Source of the DNA: an uncultured Mailhella sp.
GTDB taxonomy: Bacteria; Desulfobacterota; Desulfovibrionia; Desulfovibrionales; Desulfovibrionaceae
Direction of reading: 5' to 3'
Length of the DNA: 64,000 bases
Assembly: GCF_905187505.1 (NCBI RefSeq)
Contig: NZ_CAJJIC010000001.1
Location: forward strand, 59,490 to 123,489
The notes beneath the pieces were generated by a model, which searched no databases, had not been told where the DNA came from, and worked only from the letters and a program-made list of their open reading frames with translations. The position numbers and the translations under genes are program-made. This document shows, piece by piece, positions 27,222 through 37,808 of this stretch; positions within the stretch are counted from its first letter, which is position 1, and each line of letters opens with the position of its first letter.

Positions 27222-28664
27222 TCAGATATAGGGACTCATCAGCCAGCAGACGGAATCAAAAAGACATGAGGCAAGACTCATTCTTTCATAATCCTGCGGA
27301 GTCATTCTGCGGGAACGCGAAAGTATCTCGTCTGCATAGGAGGAAAGCTCCTTTTGAAACTCAGGGTCCGCAGCCTCCACATTGAGCTCAAAGTTAAGAA
27401 AAAGACTGCGCGGATCAAGGTTGGCCGACCCGAACAGGGCATACCAGTCATCCACCAGAAGAAGCTTGGTATGAGCAAACGGCGGCGGCTGATACCAGAT
27501 GCGTACTCCCATGCCCGCAAGCTGCCGCTGATAGCGACGGGAGGCATGATGCACATAGAAAAGGTTGTTTTTGGCAGGCAGGATGATGTCCACGCGCACG
27601 CCGCGCTGCACGGCGGCAACAAGCGTCCCCGACAGCTCACGGGGAGGAATGAAGTACGGCGTGAATATGGTCACGCGATGCCTTGCGGAAGATATCACCC
27701 CGCACAAAAGCTGATGAATGTTTTCCCGCTGCCTTCCAAGTCCGTCGAACACCAGCCGGCAATGGGAATTCCCGGCTTCCTCCGGCTCCACGCCGGAAGG
27801 AGGCGTGGGCAGCTTGGAAACAAAGGCCCAGTCCATGAGAAAGGCTTCCTGAAGTCTGGCCGCCACGGGCCCGGTGCAGCGAAAATGGATATCCTGCACG
27901 CGGCCTCGCTTCGGCAGGGACACAAGATGATGGTCGCCTATGTTCATGCCGCCGGTAAAGGCGACATTGCCGTCACAGGCCAGCACCTTTCGATGCGTGC
28001 GCAGATTGATGGCGAACATGGGAGGCCACAGACGGGGAGGCAAAAACATCTGTACCTTCACCCCTCGTGCGGCGAGCCTGCGCCAGGGCTTGCGCAGGGA
28101 ATAGATCATGCCGCCGAATCCGTCCACAATGAGCCTGACGTCGACGCCCCGCTCCGCCGCCTCGCCGAGGGCCTCGGCAAAGGCGCGTCCCGTCTCGTCG
28201 CCTTTGAATATATAGGTGGAAAGGCATACCATGTGCCGGGCCCGGCGTATGGCATCCAGCATGGCCGGATAGGCCTCTTCGCCGTTTTTCAGAAGTTCCA
28301 GCCTGTTGCCGCGCATCATGGGCCGGCCGGTGATGGCCCTTCCTACGCGCAATGCCTCCCAATCCCCGGGGAGATTGACATCTTCCTCCGCATTCAGGCG
28401 ACGATCCAGCACGCGATCCGAGGAATCCTGCCTTCGTGAAGCCTCGTCAAGAAGGCGCCCTGCAAGGCTGTCGGCCCGGCTGATGCCGAACAGAGAATAG
28501 GCCAGACTTCCCAGAAAAGGCAGCAGCATGACGCTGGCCACCCAGGCAAGCGCCGACTGAGGATCCTTTTTATGAAGGAGCGCATGCACGGCACAGCAAA
28601 GCGCCCATACAAAGCCCAGCACGGCGAACAGCGCGCCGAACACGACCAGAGTCAACGATTCCAT
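27222..28664 (-). CDS. cls: Cardiolipin synthase (phospholipase D family)
   Basis: Transfers phosphatidyl groups to make cardiolipin in the inner membrane. The protein has 480 residues. Two N-terminal membrane helices (about 3-28 and 38-62) are followed by two PLD half-domains with complete HKD motifs: HRKVLACDGNVAFTGGMNIG and HTKLLLVDDWYALFGSANLD. Length and layout match ClsA-type enzymes. The phosphatidylglycerol-dependent reaction is family knowledge, not seen here. It is monocistronic and divergent from the ferredoxin-nitroreductase gene. Confidence 0.93.
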   Translation of the reverse strand: MESLTLVVFGALFAVLGFVWALCCAVHALLHKKDPQSALAWVASVMLLPFLGSLAYSLFGISRADSLAGRLLDEASRRQDSSDRVLDRRLNAEEDVNLPGDWEALRVGRAITGRPMMRGNRLELLKNGEEAYPAMLDAIRRARHMVCLSTYIFKGDETGRAFAEALGEAAERGVDVRLIVDGFGGMIYSLRKPWRRLAARGVKVQMFLPPRLWPPMFAINLRTHRKVLACDGNVAFTGGMNIGDHHLVSLPKRGRVQDIHFRCTGPVAARLQEAFLMDWAFVSKLPTPPSGVEPEEAGNSHCRLVFDGLGRQRENIHQLLCGVISSARHRVTIFTPYFIPPRELSGTLVAAVQRGVRVDIILPAKNNLFYVHHASRRYQRQLAGMGVRIWYQPPPFAHTKLLLVDDWYALFGSANLDPRSLFLNFELNVEAADPEFQKELSSYADEILSRSRRMTPQDYERMSLASCLFDSVCWLMSPYI

Positions 28665-28888
28665 GATCCCTTTTTCCTTTTACAGAAGGCGAGGCACAAA
28701 CGGCGAAATGTCGGCCGAGCCCGTCCGCCGCACCTGATCCCCGGACAGAGCGCAGCAGTAAGACCAGAAAACAAGACAAAAGCCGGGCGGAAGCCTTCGC
28801 GCAAAAACCGCCGGGGAACGCTTCCCCTTTCCGGCATTTTCCTCTATGCTGCACGGACATTCCTTAGCACATACCTCCAGGAAAAGCC

Positions 28889-29674
28889 ATGATACGCATA
28901 GACAATAGCCGTTGTGTCCGCTGCGGGCTCTGCGCCCGGGTCTGCCCTCTTCACTGCTTCCACGTCACGAGCGGAGGCATCAGCATCCATCATGAAGAAT
29001 ACTGCATGCACTGCGGTCACTGTGCCGCCGCCTGTCCCTCGGCCGCCGTACGGCTCGACGACGTCGATCCCGACACGCTGCCGCACCTTTCTCCCCTGCC
29101 CGACACGGCAGCTCTGACGGCTCTCATTAAAAGCCGCCGTTCCATCCGGGAATTCAAGGAAGCCGCCGTCCCGGAACAGACGCTGCTTCAGGCTCTGGAC
29201 ACGGCCCGATACGCTCCCACGGGAAAGAACCTGGAAAACGTGAGCTGGCTGGTGCTGGAAGGCAGGGACACGCTCCGCAAGGTGGCCGATCGCGTCATAA
29301 ACCTCTTCCGGCAGGACAAGCGGCTTGCCGGACTGGTTCGTGCCCATGAAAGCGGCGCCGATCCCATTTTCCGGGGAGCTCCCTGCGCCGTGTTCGCCTG
29401 CGCCAGCGGAGAATACGATCTCGACATCGTCAACTGCTCCATTGCCGTTTCCATGCTCGATCTTCTTCTGCCGACCATGGGTCTCGGCGGCTGCTGGGCC
29501 GGATACGTCATGCGCGCCGCCGCGCTCGATGCCGGCGTATGCGAGGCCATGGGGACGAAACCGGGACTCAGGCCTCTGGCCGGCCTCATGGTGGGCGTTC
29601 CTACCGTCAACTATCGCCGCATACCGGCCCGGCGCCCTCTGCGCGTGCGCATGGTGAAGGGGGAAAAGGCATGA
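28889..29674 (+). CDS. Nitroreductase-family flavoprotein with N-terminal ferredoxin domain
   Basis: A 261-residue redox protein. Residues 1-60 hold two [4Fe-4S] motifs (CVRCGLCARVCP and CMHCGHCAAACP). The rest is a nitroreductase/FMN domain with the typical SRRSIREFKEAAVPE, ARYAPTGKNLENV and LLLPTMGLGGCWAGY. Such fusions in clostridia and sulfate reducers pass electrons from ferredoxin to the flavin. Physiological substrates are unknown. Its stop overlaps the next start by four bases, linking it to the DUF368 membrane protein. Confidence 0.92.
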   Translation: MIRIDNSRCVRCGLCARVCPLHCFHVTSGGISIHHEEYCMHCGHCAAACPSAAVRLDDVDPDTLPHLSPLPDTAALTALIKSRRSIREFKEAAVPEQTLLQALDTARYAPTGKNLENVSWLVLEGRDTLRKVADRVINLFRQDKRLAGLVRAHESGADPIFRGAPCAVFACASGEYDLDIVNCSIAVSMLDLLLPTMGLGGCWAGYVMRAAALDAGVCEAMGTKPGLRPLAGLMVGVPTVNYRRIPARRPLRVRMVKGEKA

Positions 29675-30528
29675 GAGAAAAGCTGCGCTACCTTCTCTGC
29701 GGACTGGCCATGGGAGCCGCCGATGTGGTTCCCGGCGTCTCCGGCGGCACCATAGCCTTCATCACCGGCATCTACGACCAGCTTCTGAACGGCATCAAGG
29801 CCTTTGACGCCACGTTCTTCCGGCTGCTTTTCACCGGTCGCTGGAAGGCCGCCTTCGCCGGCATTCCGTGGGGCTTTCTGTTGCCGCTTCTTCTGGGCAT
29901 AGGCACGTCCATTTTCAGCCTTGCGCGTCTTACGCTGTACCTGCTTCACGCATGGCCGCAGGCGCTGTGGGCCTTCTTTTTCGGCCTCATCATTTCATCC
30001 ATACTGCTCATGATGCGGGGCCAGCGCATGCCGGCTTCAGGCATTGCCCTGCTCGCCGCCGGAGCCGTCGCAGCATGGTTCGTCACCGGGGCGGAAGCCA
30101 TGACGGCTTCCCACGATCTTCCCCGCATCTTCATTGCGGGCTTCATCGCTCTGTGCGCCATGATTCTGCCCGGCATTTCCGGTTCCTTCATGCTGGTGGT
30201 CATGGGGCAGTATGCCTACATTCTTTCCGCCGTGGTGCACCTCGACATGGCGGTGCTGCTTACCTTCATTGCGGGCGGACTGTGCGGTCTCATGAGCTTC
30301 AGCCGCGTGCTTTCCGCCTGCTTCCGCCGTTATCTCTCGCAGACGAACGCCGTTCTCATCGGCTTCATGGCCGGTTCTCTGCGCACGGTATGGCCATGGC
30401 ACGACGGCACGCTTCCGGCTCTCCCTCCGGCACTGGACGGCATGGTGCTTCTTGCCGGAGTGACCTGCATCGTCGGCATCGTTCTTCCGCTGGCCATACA
30501 ACGGCTGGCTGCAGCAAAAAAATTCTGA
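29671..30528 (+). CDS. DUF368 family undecaprenyl-phosphate translocase
   Basis: A polytopic inner-membrane protein of 285 residues beginning MREKLRYLLCGLAMGAADVV. It has the family-defining inverted motifs GAADVVPGVSGGTIAFITGI and, later, CAMILPGISGSFMLVVMGQY. DUF368 proteins (PopT/UptA-related) recycle undecaprenyl phosphate for cell-wall synthesis. The overlap with the ferredoxin-nitroreductase gene (ATGA) implies coupled expression, although no functional link is obvious. A terminator follows directly. Confidence 0.93.
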   Translation: MREKLRYLLCGLAMGAADVVPGVSGGTIAFITGIYDQLLNGIKAFDATFFRLLFTGRWKAAFAGIPWGFLLPLLLGIGTSIFSLARLTLYLLHAWPQALWAFFFGLIISSILLMMRGQRMPASGIALLAAGAVAAWFVTGAEAMTASHDLPRIFIAGFIALCAMILPGISGSFMLVVMGQYAYILSAVVHLDMAVLLTFIAGGLCGLMSFSRVLSACFRRYLSQTNAVLIGFMAGSLRTVWPWHDGTLPALPPALDGMVLLAGVTCIVGIVLPLAIQRLAAAKKF

Positions 30529-30533
30529 GCATC

Positions 30534-30570
30534 ATCCGCCGCTCCTCCTGCAACGGAGCGGCGGATTTTC
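30534..30570 (+). terminator. Terminator after the DUF368 gene
   Basis: ATCCGCCGCTCC (30534-30545) pairs with GGAGCGGCGGAT (30555-30566), followed by TTTTC. Confidence 0.88.
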
Positions 30571-30730
30571 TTTCAAAAAAATCTCATCATCATGCAAAAT
30601 CTGCCGCTTTAACCGTATGAACGCTTGACAACTCCTTCCCCGATGAGTGATATCATGGATCTTCTCCCTCTTCGGAGGGCAACGGTCGTCCGCTTGCAAA
30701 GAAGCCGACGGCTCAACCCATGTGGCAGCC

Positions 30731-31363
30731 ATGAATATCCGCTTTTCCGCATTGCAAGACGCAGTTCTGTCCGACATCAAAACCATAACGAGCGCTCTTA
30801 AACTGCTTTTCATGCTGGGCGCGACCATCGCCGTACTGTTCTTAATCTTTGTATGGGACTCACGCTGCGACAATCCCTTCAGTGAAGTCGGCCCTACTGA
30901 GCTCATTCAAACGCTTCTGCTTTCTCTATGCACCCTCTTTCTTTTTCGTGAAGCCGTCCGCTGTCCCGACATGCGCAACGCGCTCATCCTGGCAGGCGGG
31001 CTCACCGGCTGCATGCTCATACGGGAACAGGACTACTTTCTCGACATGATTTCCCACGGCTTCTGGAAATGGCCCGCCCTCATCCTGGCCTTCGGCTGTC
31101 TGACCTGCGCGGCCGTCCGCCTGCGCGAAACGATTTCCTCTCTGGCCGTTTTCATCCGATGGCGTCATTTCCCTCTCTTTCTCACGGGCATCGTCATCGT
31201 TCTGACCTACTCCCGGCTGTTCGGCATGAGCGTGCTCTGGAAAACCCTTCTGCCCGGCGGAGAATGGCGCGCGGCAAAAAATGCCATAGAAGAATCAAGC
31301 GAACTGCTCGGCTATGCCCTCATGCTGACTTCGGTTCTTCTGCTGCGCTTCAGAAAAAAATAA
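30731..31363 (+). CDS. Hypothetical membrane protein, about five hydrophobic segments
   Basis: A 210-residue protein from ATG 30731, or 238 residues from GTG 30647; neither has a good ribosome site. It shows hydrophobic stretches KLLFMLGATIAVLFLIFVWD, LIQTLLLSLCTLFLF, WPALILAFGCLTCAAV, FPLFLTGIVIVLTY and LLGYALMLTSVLLLRF. A polar motif, LIREQDYFLDM, falls between segments and looks conserved in type. It ends in RFRKK. It was not assigned to a family. It is isolated, with a terminator on each side, so no context clue is available. Confidence 0.7.
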   Translation: MNIRFSALQDAVLSDIKTITSALKLLFMLGATIAVLFLIFVWDSRCDNPFSEVGPTELIQTLLLSLCTLFLFREAVRCPDMRNALILAGGLTGCMLIREQDYFLDMISHGFWKWPALILAFGCLTCAAVRLRETISSLAVFIRWRHFPLFLTGIVIVLTYSRLFGMSVLWKTLLPGGEWRAAKNAIEESSELLGYALMLTSVLLLRFRKK

Positions 31364-31671
31364 TTCCCCGTTCCGATCGTCGGAAGTCTGTACCGCTCCG
31401 TGCTCCGGGCCGCAACTTCCGTCCGTTTCCACGCTGCACGCCAGCCTCCCTCCGCTCGTTCCCCGTTTCATGCAAAAAAAACAACGCCGACAGCGTCCGG
31501 AGGAGTTCTGTGAGCCCTCTCTTCTTGCCGGAGCTTCCAAACAAAAAAACAAAACAGGACATGGAAAGGATGCCCATGGGCATATCCTCTCCATGTCCTG
31601 CAAAACATTTCCCTAACGGAACAAGTCCCGGTCGGACTTTCTTCCGCCACGGACGGCGTCCGAAATAACGC
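31364..31671. other. Intergenic stretch between convergent genes
   Basis: About 300 bases with no supported gene. Its right half holds the terminator of the Mop-domain gene (31556-31599). Confidence 0.45.
31543..31600 (-). terminator. Terminator of the Mop-domain gene
   Basis: An imperfect hairpin with outer arms CAGGACATGGA and inner GGATGCCC / GGGCATATCC. Read on the minus strand, it is followed by TTTTGTTTTTTTG. Confidence 0.82.
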
Positions 31672-32100
31672 TTACTTCTTGACGGCCATCAGCACGTTGG
31701 GAGACTTGAACATGGCCACGACGGTGCAGCCGCGTTCGAGGCGCAGACGGTTCACGCCTTCCAGAGAAACGGTGGCGTTGATTTCCATGCCGCTGGGAGT
31801 CTGGATGAGCACTTCGCCGTTGACGAAGCCGCGCACAAGCTTGACGACCTTGCCGGTGAACTGGTTGCGGCAGGAAAATTCATAATCATTGTCATCGGCA
31901 ACGAGCATGATTTCCGTGGCCTTGACGAGAGCGACCGCTTCCTTGCCTTCTGCAAGGGAAAGATTCTGGAAGCTGGCGTGAGAAATCTGACCGTAGATTT
32001 TCTCGCCGGTTTCCAGCGTGAGCTCGACCTCGTCGCTGAGGCTTCCGGGAATAACAGCAGTGATTTTACCAGGGTAGGCATTGCGAGAGCTGGTTTTCAT
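31672..32100 (-). CDS. Mop/TOBE-domain molybdate-binding protein
   Basis: A 142-residue cytoplasmic protein made of two Mop (molbindin) repeats. The first begins SRNAYPGKITAVIPGSLSDE and the second SCRNQFTGKVVKLVRGFVN. Each has the Mop pattern of a conserved R/N near the start and a later I/A-T-x-S-x-x-x-L segment (ATVSLEGVNRLRL). Di-Mop proteins bind molybdate or tungstate for storage or sensing, which fits a host rich in molybdoenzymes. The start at 32100 follows AGGAG; the preceding codon is also ATG. It is monocistronic. Confidence 0.9.
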   Translation of the reverse strand: MKTSSRNAYPGKITAVIPGSLSDEVELTLETGEKIYGQISHASFQNLSLAEGKEAVALVKATEIMLVADDNDYEFSCRNQFTGKVVKLVRGFVNGEVLIQTPSGMEINATVSLEGVNRLRLERGCTVVAMFKSPNVLMAVKK

Positions 32101-32303
32101 CATAATCTCCTGATCAAGTAAACGCTCATCAGCGCATCTCCTCACGGCCATATGATACATAAGCCCGGCACACGGATGTGGCCCCGGCAACTGCCATACA
32201 TCTTCCGTCCATGGGAGGACACTGAAAAAAATCTGGCCCATCATAGCCAATAAGCCCCCGGCACGCAAGTGCGGCGTCACGCTTTTTCAAAAGTCGACAT
32301 CAT

Positions 32304-34451
<2,148 letters not shown>

Positions 34452-34641
34452 TCAAGAGCAAGCGCCCCCTTGCGCGCATTCCCGCCGCTCCGTATAGTCG
34501 ACCCGTCCGGCGGACAAGTTCAGAACGTCAGGATTCCGCCCCGCGAAAAAGCGCGGTATCCATGCCTGCACGCAGACCTCTTCCGCGTACGTCATGGAGG
34601 CTCCTTTTTCTCACCTGACAAAAACGCTCAAAGGAGTCATC

Positions 34642-35649
34642 ATGTACGCCCTTCGCATGGAAAGTACCGATCCTGCCTTCAACCTTGCTCTGGAAGAAAC
34701 CCTCTTCAACACGCTTTCTCCCGAGAATCCCGGCATCTTTCTCATCTGGCGCAACGAACCGTCCGTCATCATAGGCTGCCATCAGAACACCGCTGAAGAA
34801 GTCAATGCCGTCTACTGCCGGGAACACGGCATACACGTGGTCCGCCGTCCCACGGGCGGAGGAGCCGTCTATCAAGATCTCGGCAACGTCAACTTTTCCT
34901 TCCTCACGTGGGTAGAGAAAAACCGCATTTCCGGCTTTGAGGAATTCATGCGGCCCATGGTGGCGGCGCTGAGAGACCTCGGCATAAACGCCGAGTACAC
35001 GAGCCGCAACGACATCACCGTGGACGGACGCAAGGTGGCGGGCACGGCGCAGCGACGCGCGGGACAGCGCATGCTTCACCACGGCTGCGTGCTGGTGGAC
35101 GTGGACACCTCGGCTCTTGCCGGAGCTCTTGCCGTGGATCCGGAAAAATTCCGCTCCAAGGGCGTGGCATCTCACAAAGCCAGAGTGGCCAATCTTCGAG
35201 AGTTTCTGCCCGACGGCCTGTCCCGTGAAGCATGCATGGACATGGTCATCAGCGCCATGACGCGCCGCTGCGCACAGGAAGAACGTCCGCTCGCCCCGCA
35301 TCTTCGGGAAAAGGCCGAGGAACTCGCCGCTTCCCGCTATCGGAGCTGGGAATGGAACTGGGGCCAGTCCCCCCGCTTCACGGAAAAACGACGGCACCGC
35401 TTTTCCTGGGGACGGCTGGAATGCCTGCTCGAGGTCAGAAACGGCGTCATTGCGAGCTTTCGTCTGTTCGGTGACTTCTTTTCCCTGCGCGACATCAGGG
35501 AACTGGAAGCAGCTCTTGCCGGACTTCGCGCCGACGCCGCCTCCCTGCGACAGGCGCTCTCCGACGTTCCTGTGGAAAGCTGGTTTTCCGGGGCCGAACG
35601 CGAACCTCTGCTCGCCTTTCTCTGCGGCGACGAACTCCCGCAGGAGTAA
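34642..35649 (+). CDS. lplA: Lipoate-protein ligase
   Basis: Attaches lipoate, via lipoyl-AMP, to carrier proteins such as glycine-cleavage H protein or 2-oxoacid dehydrogenases. The protein has 335 residues. Diagnostic features are HVVRRPTGGGAVYQDLGNVN, the catalytic lysine K131 in DGRKVAGTAQ, and HHGCVLVDVD. A C-terminal accessory domain is present, as in LplA. The start at 34642 follows AAAGGAG. Carrier proteins are not encoded nearby. Confidence 0.95.
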   Translation: MYALRMESTDPAFNLALEETLFNTLSPENPGIFLIWRNEPSVIIGCHQNTAEEVNAVYCREHGIHVVRRPTGGGAVYQDLGNVNFSFLTWVEKNRISGFEEFMRPMVAALRDLGINAEYTSRNDITVDGRKVAGTAQRRAGQRMLHHGCVLVDVDTSALAGALAVDPEKFRSKGVASHKARVANLREFLPDGLSREACMDMVISAMTRRCAQEERPLAPHLREKAEELAASRYRSWEWNWGQSPRFTEKRRHRFSWGRLECLLEVRNGVIASFRLFGDFFSLRDIRELEAALAGLRADAASLRQALSDVPVESWFSGAEREPLLAFLCGDELPQE

Positions 35650-35736
35650 CGACGGACGAGCAGGCCTCATCGACGAAATCCGGCCGGTGCGAAGGGCTCC
35701 CGAGGGTCCGGAGGCTTACGGACCGGCAACATGAAC

Positions 35737-35785
35737 GCAGGAAAGCGCGCCGCATTCCCACAAGAAACACGACGCGCTTTCCTGC
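35737..35785. terminator. Hairpin between convergent lplA and yfcE
   Basis: GCAGGAAAGCGCG (35737-35749) pairs with CGCGCTTTCCTGC (35773-35785) around a 23-base loop. There is no T tract. The rest of the 290-base gap shows nothing recognisable. Confidence 0.45.
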
Positions 35786-35941
35786 ACCGGCCCCATAAGG
35801 GCGGCAACGTTTCCAGAACGAAGGGACCTCCATGCTCTTCGGGCATCGCACGCAGGCGCGAGGCCGCCGAGCGGAAGGCAAACTTCACTGCGTCCGCACG
35901 TGCATGCCCGGTCCGGAAGGTTCCGCACGTTGCGAAACGCT

Positions 35942-36490
35942 CTAAATCGTTTCCTGCCGGTATGTCGAACCGTCTTCCAGATTCTTCCAGCTGAACGCGC
36001 CGTTTTCCCATACCATGAAGCCGTGCGCGCTGCCTTCCTTGGGAATGGACACGGAGCCGGGATTCATGGCGACAAAACCGTCATGCCTGTTGCACACGGG
36101 AACATGGGTATGCCCGTAAAGCAGAATGCTGCCTTTGGGAAAAGGCGGAGGAGTCTTTTCATTATAATGATGTCCGTGCGTGGCGTAGACGTCCGCATTC
36201 TCGAGAGAAATAAACGCGTAGTCCGCCATGATAGGAAACTCGAGCACCATCTGATCCACTTCCCCGTCGCAGTTGCCGCGCACGCAAAGAATTCTGTCGC
36301 GCACGGCATTGAGCATGGCCATGACCTTTTTGGGCGCATATTCCTCAGGCAGATCGTTGCGGGGACCGTGATAGAGGATGTCGCCGAGAAGGAGCAGCCT
36401 GTCTGCGCCCTCCCGCTCAAAACATTCCATAAGTCTGCCGCACCAGCGTGCGGAGCCGTGAATGTCGGATGCTATCATCAGTTTTTTCAT
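35942..36490 (-). CDS. yfcE: YfcE-family phosphodiesterase
   Basis: A calcineurin-like metallophosphoesterase of 182 residues. Metal ligands are visible as SDIHGS near the N-terminus (D-x-H), LLLGDILYHGPRND (GD), CVRGNCDGEVD (GNCD), ATHGHHY and LLYGHTHVP (GHTH). E. coli YfcE hydrolyses phosphodiester bonds in vitro, but the true substrate is uncertain. The start at 36490 follows AGGAGAAAG. Confidence 0.93.
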   Translation of the reverse strand: MKKLMIASDIHGSARWCGRLMECFEREGADRLLLLGDILYHGPRNDLPEEYAPKKVMAMLNAVRDRILCVRGNCDGEVDQMVLEFPIMADYAFISLENADVYATHGHHYNEKTPPPFPKGSILLYGHTHVPVCNRHDGFVAMNPGSVSIPKEGSAHGFMVWENGAFSWKNLEDGSTYRQETI

Positions 36491-37043
36491 GCTTTCTCCT
36501 TTGCGCCGACCATGCCAGAGACAAAAGAAAAAATCGAGTCCCGTCTTTCTCCTTCCGGGGCGAACGTTCCGGCCGGGTTCTGCAGGGTCCGTCTTTTTCC
36601 CACACCGTTCCGCCGCTCTCCGCCGTTTCGACAAAAAAATTTTTTCACTTATCCAAAAGTGCCCGTCTTTGTCAAGACTGAAAAATAAATACATTTATAT
36701 CAATATATTATATAATAACATACTTTCCCTTTGTCCGGCTCCGCGCTCTTGCCGGCGGCGCCGGCACCTTCTTCCGAATTCCTCCGCAGACCTTTCCGAA
36801 GCCCCCTTTTCGTCATTCTCTTTTCGACACTCCTCTGAAATGTCCGCGCATTATGCAATCAACCATTTGAAATTAAACATAAAAATTATCATCCAGACTG
36901 TTGTCTCATTTGTCACGTCCGCCGAGGACGCTCCCGAAAACATACTGATAAAGCAAGCAATCTCACGTGAATTTTATATCTTTGCCTCTTCTCATCCCCT
37001 GAAACATATTATATGAAAAAAGCTAAATCAGGGGGAGAAGACA
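36491..37043 (+). promoter_or_regulatory. AT-rich region upstream of the rnf operon
   Basis: About 550 bases without a supported gene. It includes a run at 36680-36720 made almost only of A and T, and a second AT-rich part at 36860-36900. This is the likely promoter region for the divergent yfcE and rnf transcripts. No sigma-54 element was found. The ribosome site for the cytochrome gene (GGGGAGAAG, 37031-37039) lies at its end. Confidence 0.5.
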
Positions 37044-37793
37044 TTGCGTAACGTAACATATATCCTGACTGGTGCTCTGCTGATTCTTGCTGTGGGGGGA
37101 TATCTGCTGCCGGAAAAATCCGAGCCTCTTCCCAACAGAATCCTGATGAACAACACGGCCGGACGCGTAGTCTTCGACCATGCGTCTCACGCGGACAAGC
37201 TCGGCATAGACTGCCAGGTCTGCCACCATGACGCACTTGCGGCCGGGCAGGCCGGCCAGAGCTGCCGGACCTGTCACGGGCTGGAATTCGACGCCTCCTT
37301 CAAGGGACATTCCGTCACGATGGACCAGTCCACCTGTGCGACGTGCCATCACATGACGCTCTCCCACAAGAAGTGGGGACACTCCAGGCACACCAGGGAT
37401 CTGAACATCGACTGTCAGGCCTGTCATCATGGTCCGCAGATAGAGGCCACGCCTCAGAACTGCGCGAACTGTCATGACCGCAAGACGGACATGGGCCCCA
37501 TTCTCTCTCTGAAAAACGCCGTGCACACGCGCTGCGCCAGCTGCCATGAAGAAGCCTTTGCCGAAGGCGACATGACCTCATGCTCAAGCTGCCACACGGC
37601 CACGGCCTCGCGCGACGTGCAGAAACAGGGCAGGCTCCCCAAGAGCGCGCTCATCCCCTGTGCGACCTGCCACGACACGGAATCCTCGAGACTCGTTCCC
37701 GGCGTCATGGCGGCCTATCACGGCCTGTGCATAAGCTGCCATGAAAAGCAGGGCGGCCCTGTGGACAACTGCGCGCAATGCCATACGAAATAG
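37044..37793 (+). CDS. Decaheme cytochrome c of the Rnf operon
   Basis: A 249-residue exported cytochrome with ten CxxCH heme sites (the first three CQVCH, CRTCH and CATCH; the last CAQCH near the end). A hydrophobic segment at residues 5-21 acts as signal or membrane anchor. The start is TTG at 37044, chosen because GGGGAGAAG lies directly upstream at proper spacing and no ATG fits the N-terminus. It precedes rnfC by 15 bases. In Desulfovibrio relatives and, in parallel, Methanosarcina (MmcA), a multiheme cytochrome leads the rnf operon and exchanges electrons with the complex on the outer side of the membrane. Confidence 0.93.
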   Translation: MRNVTYILTGALLILAVGGYLLPEKSEPLPNRILMNNTAGRVVFDHASHADKLGIDCQVCHHDALAAGQAGQSCRTCHGLEFDASFKGHSVTMDQSTCATCHHMTLSHKKWGHSRHTRDLNIDCQACHHGPQIEATPQNCANCHDRKTDMGPILSLKNAVHTRCASCHEEAFAEGDMTSCSSCHTATASRDVQKQGRLPKSALIPCATCHDTESSRLVPGVMAAYHGLCISCHEKQGGPVDNCAQCHTK

Positions 37794-37808
37794 CGACGGG
37801 GAACAGCC